Assembly (NCBI GenBank): GCA_023391375.1 | Contig: JAEWBB010000021.1 | Span: 105,368 to 169,367, forward strand | Length of the DNA stretch: 64,000 nucleotides | Direction of reading: 5' to 3' | From: Pseudomonadota bacterium | Lineage (GTDB): Bacteria; Pseudomonadota; Alphaproteobacteria; Sphingomonadales; Sphingomonadaceae | Part shown: piece by piece, positions 58,890-64,000 of the stretch | Layout of the letters: each line of letters opens with the position of its first letter | How positions within the stretch are numbered: the first letter of the stretch is position 1 | Program-made: the position numbers and the translations under genes | Notes under the pieces: generated by a model | What the model saw: the letters and a program-made list of their open reading frames with translations, nothing else | Database searches by the model: none | What the model was told of the DNA's origin: nothing

Positions 58890-59684
58890 TCAGCCCCCCG
58901 GATAGCGCGTCAGAAGGTCGTTGCCGGGCAGGTGCGGCTCGCCCCGGAAATTCAACGCGTTGGAAAAACGTGTTCGGCACGTCTCGAACCGCTTGTCGCA
59001 CCCCTCCTCGATCCACGCCCGCGTGCCTGCTTCGATCGCGAAACGCGGAAAGTCGCGAAGCATGAGCACGCCGTCTTCAACGGTGACGACCGGTACCGAC
59101 CATCCGGCGCAAACGCCGTCGAGGATGAGCATCCGCCCGTTGGCGAACCGGTCGTCCGCCACCGGGTCGACCTGCACACGGTTCCCCTCCGACGATGTCA
59201 CGGTGACCAACGCCCGCCGCCCCGCCAGGTCGACGCGGCATCGCCGGTCGCCGAACGCGGCGCGGCATTCGCTCGACGTTGCCGGGCACACCGCTTCGTC
59301 CAGCCGCGCCGTCGGCCCGACCAGCTCGGCCGAAAAGCCCTTGTCCGTCACCGACACTTCACCGATCTCGCCCCGCATCAGCGCCATCGCCGGCTTGGCC
59401 GGATCGTCCCACACGACCGCATCGAGCCGGATAGCCGCCCCGCTCCATCGCCCCAGCGCGAGATCGACTTCGCTCAGTGCTTCGGCACAGATCGCACCAT
59501 CGATGTCGGATGAAGCCGGCGCCAGCCCGCCACTCCGCCTGATCGATGCCGGCAACAGTCCTGGGGAGGGTCGATAGTCGACGCCATCGACCCTCAGTGA
59601 ACGGTCGTGACTGGTCAGCGCCAGTCCCGCCCCATCGCGGCGCTCCAACCGCCAGCAAAGCGCCAGCGTATCGACCCGGTTCAT
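58890..59684 (-). CDS. GTA gp13-like DUF2163 tail protein
   Basis: A 264-residue protein of the DUF2163/phage BR0599 family. It includes LCWRLERRDGAGLALTSHDRSL, VDYRPSPGLLPASI, and the C-terminal cysteine cluster (CDKRFETCRTRF, FRGEPHLPGND), typical of gp13, which binds an iron-sulfur cluster in RcGTA. It overlaps the DUF2460 gene by four bases. Confidence 0.88.
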   Translation of the reverse strand: MNRVDTLALCWRLERRDGAGLALTSHDRSLRVDGVDYRPSPGLLPASIRRSGGLAPASSDIDGAICAEALSEVDLALGRWSGAAIRLDAVVWDDPAKPAMALMRGEIGEVSVTDKGFSAELVGPTARLDEAVCPATSSECRAAFGDRRCRVDLAGRRALVTVTSSEGNRVQVDPVADDRFANGRMLILDGVCAGWSVPVVTVEDGVLMLRDFPRFAIEAGTRAWIEEGCDKRFETCRTRFSNALNFRGEPHLPGNDLLTRYPGG

Positions 59685-61969
59685 GCTTCGCGCACCTCGA
59701 CCAGCTGCACCGACGGCGCCTCGCCCGCCAGGAAGCTGGCCCGGCTGATCTCCAGCTGGTCTTCCGCAAACCGGACCGGCACGTCGAAGCGGTACCCCGC
59801 GGTGATATCGGCGCCTGTCGCAGGCGGCTCGTCGAACTGCACATTGCCGAGCGCCCCCAGCGTCCATCCGCCCGTGCGCTCGATCCCGCCGACCGCGACC
59901 CGCACGCTTCCCGCCTCGGGCCGCGTGATCCGCCGCTGCTCCTCGCCGCCGTAATTCTTGACCAGCGCGAACTGCGTTGTTTCGCCGTCCCCGGTTCCGA
60001 CCCGCTGGTCGCCAGCGCCCGGCGTTCCGGTCATGCCTGCCGAGCTATGGTCGAACGGATCGCGGAACCGGAACGCCACCGCCGCACCGCGCCGGGCGCG
60101 GAAAAAGGCGATCAGCGTCTCCAGCTCCTTCTCGCCCCGCACGCCCGGCCCTGCATCGAACCGCAGCCGCCCCGACTGCCAGTTGGCGTTGCGGATTTCA
60201 TGACCGCCGGCGCTGGTCAGCACGTTGGTCGAAAAGCCCGGCGAAACGCTCGCGTCCTGGCCGATCGCCAGTGGAAAGCCGACGTCCGCGAATGCTTCCA
60301 TGTCTTCGTCCTCCCCGAACAGCGTCAACCCGTCGCGTGCCACTTGCGGCCACGCCCACAAGAACGTTTCGCCCACCGCGCGCCGCCGCGCGTCCATCGC
60401 CCCCGCGACAATGGCGCCCCACGCCTTCGTCCCGTCCGGTCCGGCGACAAATCCAGCGAGATAGTGCTGTCGGTCCGACGCATAGCCGAGCCGCGTCTCG
60501 ACGATTGCCCGGCCTGCCGCCCGAAGCGCGTCGCGCCCGCCCGTCAGCCAGTCGTAGTCCTCGATCTGGAAGCGATCGAACGCCGGCGACGCCCACCCCA
60601 CCGGCAGGTTCGCCCGCCGCGCTTCGGGCCATTTGGGGTCGAGCACGGTCGGCAGGTAGGCCAGCACATGACTCACCGTTTCGGGGGCGATCTCGCGCAC
60701 CGCCTCGACGAGGTCCGTCGTCGATTGCGCCAGCACCGCACCCGCCGCATCGAGCCGCGCGCGTTGCGCCGCGTCCAGCGTGCCGCCGACGTCCGCAATC
60801 TCCACGTCACCCAGCAGCGCGTTGGCCGCCGCGTCGTACATGAATATCCGCCCGTCGGACGCCGTCCACCACCACGGCTCGCCGACCTGGAATTGCGGCG
60901 CCAGCCCCTCCTCAAGCGACAGCTGCACCAGCGCCTGCGCAACGCCTTGCAGGTAACCCATCGCATCAGCATTCGCCGGCGAAAGCAGCGCCGACGGCGG
61001 CGCCCAGCCGGTCAGCGCCGGGTGACCGTCAAGGTCCCGCTGCTTCCAGCTCTCCGGACAGAACATGTCGAGCAATTCGTAGCTGAGCGACCAGATCACC
61101 CCGTAACCCGCCGCCTTGGCCGCCCGCGCGAACTCACGGTGCCAGGCCAGCGCCGGCTCGTTCACCCCCGTCGCCGCATCGACCAGCCCGTCGCTGCCAA
61201 GCGTCGGGTAATGGCTCATCCCGACATAGTGCAGGATATTCCCGCGAAAGCCGGCGCGCAGGAATCCCTCGACCAGCCGCGAGGGGGCGACGTTATACTG
61301 GTCGTCGTAACTCGACGCGATGCCCAGGCCGTGATCGGGCGAAACCACATCGCCCGCCGCCAGCACGCTGCCGGGTCCGTCGCACGCCAATTCGCTCAAC
61401 GTCACGCTGGCGCTCGCCAAGCGGATGTCCTCCGAGCCGTCGTCGAAGTCCGGCGGCACCAGGCTGAAAAACATCCGGTCGATGTCGCCGGCGAACACCG
61501 GGTCGGCCTCTGGCGGCAGCAGGAAGCCGCCGTCGATCGCGTCGAAGTTGAGCGTGATGCGCGCGTCCGTCCCGTTGCCGCTGGCGTAATTCCACAACCG
61601 CACGAACCAGCTCTTCGGCTCGCCCGCCGCGTCGCGCCCCTCGATCGTCAGCGTCGGCCCGCCGACCGCGTCGAGCGCCGCCAGCCCGTCCGACTGCCAG
61701 CGAAAGCTCAGCACGCAGCCGCGATAATCACGGCTCGTCTCCCGGGCATGCGCGGGGTGCGACACCCGGTCCTCGCTCGCCCAGATCATTCCCGCCAGGT
61801 CGCCGCGCCTCAGGAAGCGCAGCGACACCGTCATCGCGTGCGCCTCGCCTCCCGTCACCAGGCTGGCCATCGCCCCGCGCGGGAAATCGACCGTCCAGTG
61901 CTCGGGGTCGAACCGCTTCAGCCACCGCGTCACCACCGGTGCGCCGCGCCGTGTCAGCCAATGCTTCAT
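59681..61969 (-). CDS. GTA gp12 (DUF2460) fused to a large N-terminal TIM-barrel-like region
   Basis: A 762-residue protein. The C-terminal ~200 residues match DUF2460 (FPLAIGQDASVSPGFSTNVL, NANWQSGRLRFDAG, FFRARRGAAVAFRFRDPFDH, GDGETTQFALVK), usually a stand-alone gene of about 210 residues. The ~550-residue N-terminal part contains ILHYVGMSHYPTLG, YGVIWSLSYELLDMFCPE, QFQVGEPWWWTASDGRIFMY and FQIEDYDWLTG, which resemble a glycosidase-type barrel. Stops and starts overlap both neighbours (ATGA). It should form the distal tail or baseplate. Confidence 0.85.
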   Translation of the reverse strand: MKHWLTRRGAPVVTRWLKRFDPEHWTVDFPRGAMASLVTGGEAHAMTVSLRFLRRGDLAGMIWASEDRVSHPAHARETSRDYRGCVLSFRWQSDGLAALDAVGGPTLTIEGRDAAGEPKSWFVRLWNYASGNGTDARITLNFDAIDGGFLLPPEADPVFAGDIDRMFFSLVPPDFDDGSEDIRLASASVTLSELACDGPGSVLAAGDVVSPDHGLGIASSYDDQYNVAPSRLVEGFLRAGFRGNILHYVGMSHYPTLGSDGLVDAATGVNEPALAWHREFARAAKAAGYGVIWSLSYELLDMFCPESWKQRDLDGHPALTGWAPPSALLSPANADAMGYLQGVAQALVQLSLEEGLAPQFQVGEPWWWTASDGRIFMYDAAANALLGDVEIADVGGTLDAAQRARLDAAGAVLAQSTTDLVEAVREIAPETVSHVLAYLPTVLDPKWPEARRANLPVGWASPAFDRFQIEDYDWLTGGRDALRAAGRAIVETRLGYASDRQHYLAGFVAGPDGTKAWGAIVAGAMDARRRAVGETFLWAWPQVARDGLTLFGEDEDMEAFADVGFPLAIGQDASVSPGFSTNVLTSAGGHEIRNANWQSGRLRFDAGPGVRGEKELETLIAFFRARRGAAVAFRFRDPFDHSSAGMTGTPGAGDQRVGTGDGETTQFALVKNYGGEEQRRITRPEAGSVRVAVGGIERTGGWTLGALGNVQFDEPPATGADITAGYRFDVPVRFAEDQLEISRASFLAGEAPSVQLVEVREA

Positions 61970-62532
61970 CGCCCGTCCCTCAACGAGGCGCGCACCGCCC
62001 GCGCCACCTGTCTCGACGACTGCCGAAGCGCTTGCGGATCCTCCGGCCGGGGACTGGTCAGCGTAATCCCGACCCTGACGTCGCGCCCACCGCCGCTTCC
62101 GCCGAGCCGCTCGATCCGCCCGCCGTGCCCCGGCACGAACAGTTCCGGCCCGCGCTCGCCGACCAGGTAGGGTTTGCCCGCGCTGACCGGCCCGCCAGTC
62201 GCCCGCCCCGGTGCGCCGGCGAGCGAACCGACCATCCCCGACAGCGCGACGCCCAGTCCGCTCCCGCCGCCCGCCGACGGCTGGAGCAACGACCGCAGCG
62301 ATGCCGCCGCAATCTCGGCCAGCGCCTTCAGGGCGATCGACTTCAGCTGGTCGAACCCCAACTTGCCGTTCGCCAGCGCCCGCGACAGCGACCGCTCGAT
62401 CATCTGCCCGGCACGCCCGGCGCCCTCGGCCAGCGGCCCGGTCAGCTGCCCGCGCATCGCCGCCACATCGCTTGCAAAGCCGCGGGTGTCGGCGCGCACG
62501 CCGATCACCAGCTGCTCGATTTCATCGGCCAT
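61966..62532 (-). CDS. GTA gp11-like tail tape measure protein (short)
   Basis: A 188-residue protein beginning MADEIEQLVIGVRADTRGFA, with SLRSLLQPSAGGGSGLG and the conserved RATGGPVSAGKPYLVGERGPELFVPG, the GGxV-xxxxPYLVGExGPE motif of GTA/phage tail tape measure proteins. Its length sets the tail length, so a short tail is expected. ATG at 62532 overlaps the chaperone gene. Confidence 0.87.
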   Translation of the reverse strand: MADEIEQLVIGVRADTRGFASDVAAMRGQLTGPLAEGAGRAGQMIERSLSRALANGKLGFDQLKSIALKALAEIAAASLRSLLQPSAGGGSGLGVALSGMVGSLAGAPGRATGGPVSAGKPYLVGERGPELFVPGHGGRIERLGGSGGGRDVRVGITLTSPRPEDPQALRQSSRQVARAVRASLRDGR

Positions 62533-62731
62533 CGCCCATGTCCCCCGCATCCGGATGCAGCGCCATCAGCGCCGCCATGTCGTCACGGCTCGGCCCCTCG
62601 CCGCCGCCGTCCTCGCCGCCGCGCAGCGCGGCCTCCAGTTCCGCCGGTGTCGCCGTCCAGAACTCAGAAGGCCGCCACCCCAGCAGCCGCGCCGCCAGCC
62701 CCGCCAACCGCGCGGCCGCCTCGCCAAACAT
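62522..62731 (-). CDS. Phage tail assembly chaperone (GTA gp10.1-like)
   Basis: A 69-residue helical protein: MFGEAAARLAGLAARLLGWRPSEFWTATPAELEAALRG, which fits the small tail assembly chaperones placed just before the tape measure gene. The WRPSEFW motif is typical. It overlaps gp10 by one base and gp11 by 11. Confidence 0.85.
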   Translation of the reverse strand: MFGEAAARLAGLAARLLGWRPSEFWTATPAELEAALRGGEDGGGEGPSRDDMAALMALHPDAGDMGDGR

Positions 62732-63042
62732 CAGCGCCCTTTCAGGATTTGCTCGAGCAATCCGCGTAGCAAGGGCGTCGCGCCCGCCAGCCCCGTCTCG
62801 ACCAACGCCTCGCCGATCCGCGCCCGCGTGATCCCCGCCGGCCGGCCCGCGCTGACATGATCGAACAGCGCTGCCATGTCGCTAAGGCGCAGCCGGCCTT
62901 CCGCCGCCCGCTCGACCAGCGCGAACAGCGGCCCCAACTCCTGCTCGGCCGCCACCAGCGCCTCGAACGTCGGGCGCAGCACCAGCACCTTGCCGCCGAC
63001 CGCCAGCCCCGCCTCGCCGCGATGCGGGTTGGGCCCGCTCAC
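62731..63042 (-). CDS. GTA gp10-like family protein
   Basis: A 103-residue protein: NPHRGEAGLAVGGKVLVLRPTFEALVAAEQELGPL, with DMAALFDHVS, typical of the GTA family protein after the tail tube gene. It overlaps gp9 by four bases. It may be a tail chaperone component. Confidence 0.85.
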   Translation of the reverse strand: MSGPNPHRGEAGLAVGGKVLVLRPTFEALVAAEQELGPLFALVERAAEGRLRLSDMAALFDHVSAGRPAGITRARIGEALVETGLAGATPLLRGLLEQILKGR

Positions 63043-63449
63043 GCGCTCACCACTTCGCCGCTGCTTTCCAGCGCCAGCGTGTAATTGCGTTCGCCGTTGT
63101 AATCGCCGGCATATTCCAGCCTCGACACCAGGAATTGCCCGCGCATCTTCTCGCCGCTTTCGAAGCTCAGCTCGTAGTCCGCCAGCTCGCCGCCCAGCGC
63201 CAGGCCGCGCAACTGCACCTCGGCCGCGCTGCCGGTGAAGATGCCGCTTCCCGCCACCGACACCGACCGCACTCCCGCGCCGGTCAGCAGTTCGCGCCAG
63301 CCGCCGCTGTCCTTGTTGGTGATCGTCACCAGGTCGCCGTTGACCGTCAACTGCGTCGTCTTGAGGCCGGCGATGGTCGAATAGACCGCTCCCGCGCCTT
63401 CGCCGCTCGCCAGTTTCAACAGGAATGCACTGCCCCGTTCCGCGCCCAT
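63039..63449 (-). CDS. Phage major tail (tube) protein, GTA gp9-like
   Basis: A 136-residue protein of the tail-tube type: GSAFLLKLASGEGAGAVYSTIAGLKTTQLTVNG, NKDSGGWRELLTGAG, SVAGSGIFTGSAAE and FLVSRLEYAGDYNGERNYTLALESSGEV. AAAGGG precedes the ATG at 63449. It builds the tail tube. Confidence 0.9.
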   Translation of the reverse strand: MGAERGSAFLLKLASGEGAGAVYSTIAGLKTTQLTVNGDLVTITNKDSGGWRELLTGAGVRSVSVAGSGIFTGSAAEVQLRGLALGGELADYELSFESGEKMRGQFLVSRLEYAGDYNGERNYTLALESSGEVVSA

Positions 63450-63478
63450 GTTTCGCCCTTTCGCTTGTGTCGAAAAAT

Positions 63479-63853
63479 TCAGTGCGCCAGCAATCGCGCC
63501 CGCACGTCGATCGCGCTTGCCCAGGGTCCGGCCACGTCGCGCACGACGCGCCGCCGGACCAGCGCCCGGCTGACCAGCTGCCAGCCCTCGACGCCGACGG
63601 CGTTCAGAAGCACCGCCTCGACCGCATCGGCGAGGCCGTAGAGCCGGCTCTGCTGGTCGTCCCACACCGTCGCCGCGACCAGCACTTCGCGCCCCGCACC
63701 GCTCTTGTGGCCCCAGTCGCTTTCCTGCCCGCAGTCGATCACGACATAGGGAAAGGCCGCCCGCGCCGGCGCGCCGTCGTAGACACCCTCGAGGCCGTCC
63801 ACGCCCTCAAGCGCCGCCGCCACCGCCGCCTGCAGCGCCGCCCCCGCGCTCAT
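63479..63853 (-). CDS. GTA gp8-like DUF3168 tail completion protein
   Basis: A 124-residue protein with ALQAAVAAALEGVDGLEGVYDGAP, FPYVVIDCGQESDWGHKSGAG and REVLVAATVWDD, which match DUF3168, the head-tail joining/tail-terminator protein. It starts with the ATGA overlap to the head closure gene. Confidence 0.9.
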   Translation of the reverse strand: MSAGAALQAAVAAALEGVDGLEGVYDGAPARAAFPYVVIDCGQESDWGHKSGAGREVLVAATVWDDQQSRLYGLADAVEAVLLNAVGVEGWQLVSRALVRRRVVRDVAGPWASAIDVRARLLAH

Positions 63854-64000
63854 CGCGCCCGCCCCAGGAAGCGCAGCCGCGGATCGCGCAGCCAGCGCAC
63901 CATCAGGCCTTCGCCTTCAAGGACCACGCGATCGCGCTCGGCCGCTGCCGACACCCCGGCGCGGGGGGGGGCGCCCGCCCCCGGCCCCCCCCCCCCCCCC
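63850..64000 (-). CDS. Phage head-closure/head-tail adaptor (GTA gp7-like), 3' end only
   Basis: The readable C-terminus runs RDRVVLEGEGLMVRWLRDPR and on to LRFLGRAR before a TGA overlapping the gp8 ATG. This fits head-closure proteins, which end with a WxIRxVxDP-type strand. The rest lies beyond the window or in the unreliable homopolymer after 63961, so the start cannot be placed. Confidence 0.6.
   Translation of the reverse strand, partial: GGGGGPGAGAPPRAGVSAAAERDRVVLEGEGLMVRWLRDPRLRFLGRAR
63961..64000. other. G/C homopolymer run at the window edge, likely assembly artefact
   Basis: The final 40 bases contain a run of nine G, several C blocks and then 18 C in a row. This is unlike any other part of the window. 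It looks like low-quality sequence at a contig end. Confidence 0.75.

Noticed and set aside
59546..62170. 874-codon open frame on the plus strand
   Set aside because: It is antisense to the DUF2460 fusion and DUF2163 genes, rich in Arg/Pro/His, and has no recognisable domain.
63961..64000. G/C homopolymers as a structured DNA element such as a G-quadruplex
   Set aside because: It lies exactly at the window end and interrupts the gp7 frame with implausible sequence, so a sequencing or assembly artefact is more likely.

Overview
The window is high-GC, densely packed DNA from an alphaproteobacterium, most probably of the order Sphingomonadales (Sphingomonas/Sphingomicrobium type). I base this on the F1-only atp operon (atpHAGDC, no F0 genes), PhaR, CpdR-like and DUF1013/TrcR-like regulators, a GTTC-N7-GTTC type LexA box at uvrA, SapC, DUF1192, and a Rhodobacter-GTA-like structural gene cluster. 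No rRNA, CRISPR array or insertion sequence was seen. No gene-free stretch exceeds 300 bases; the longest are about 180-190 bases and hold only regulatory-looking sequence. All family calls were made by reading the sequence, not by database search.

Region by region. 1-2750: the 5' part of glmU, a Lys/Ala-rich phasin- or histone-like gene, an 18-codon mini-ORF with an exceptionally strong Shine-Dalgarno and its own terminator, a small secreted protein, phaR and tRNA-Arg(CCG). 2860-5834: a three-gene signalling cluster (CHASE3 histidine kinase, single-domain receiver, receiver fused to a HisKA_2-type kinase). 5831-12198, minus strand: a tight five-gene run, paaC-like, paaE-like, aromatic/aspartate aminotransferase, fused E1 alpha-beta 2-oxoacid dehydrogenase and E2, divergent from a MarR-like gene. 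It reads as a possible route from phenylalanine through phenylpyruvate and phenylacetyl-CoA to ring epoxidation. 13027-19205: purC, priA, a CPBP protease, ada, a GNAT gene and a membrane protein.

19378-24369: the F1 ATP synthase operon atpHAGDC, with a small cysteine-motif gene inserted between atpD and atpC. 24468-32947: a DUF4375-like protein, an orphan CpaF ATPase, an EF-hand protein, tRNA-Val(GAC), a CpdR-like regulator, an N-formylglutamate amidohydrolase, SapC, a DEAD-box helicase and a YghU-type glutathione enzyme. 32944-40740, mostly minus strand: tgt and queA, separated by a TSUP permease, a sulfotransferase and a LytTR protein with an AsnC/RAM-like N-terminus; then a cyclophilin, coaD, a prenyl diphosphate synthase, xseB and a TrcR-like regulator. 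40836-50696: a quinone oxidoreductase, DUF1192, clpA, a lipoprotein, an M28-M1-GST peptidase operon, a BI-1 membrane protein and thpR.

50761-55667: uvrA with an overlapping LexA-type box, a Cu/Zn SOD lipoprotein, and an OmpA-family porin with an 18-proline linker encoded by a GC microsatellite. 55817 to the right edge: a minus-strand gene-transfer-agent/prophage-like tail module (head closure, DUF3168, tail tube, gp10, chaperone, tape measure, DUF2460 fusion, DUF2163, C40 peptidase, tail/baseplate, DUF2793), with nearly every gene overlapping the next. The last 40 bases are G/C homopolymers that look like an assembly-edge artefact.
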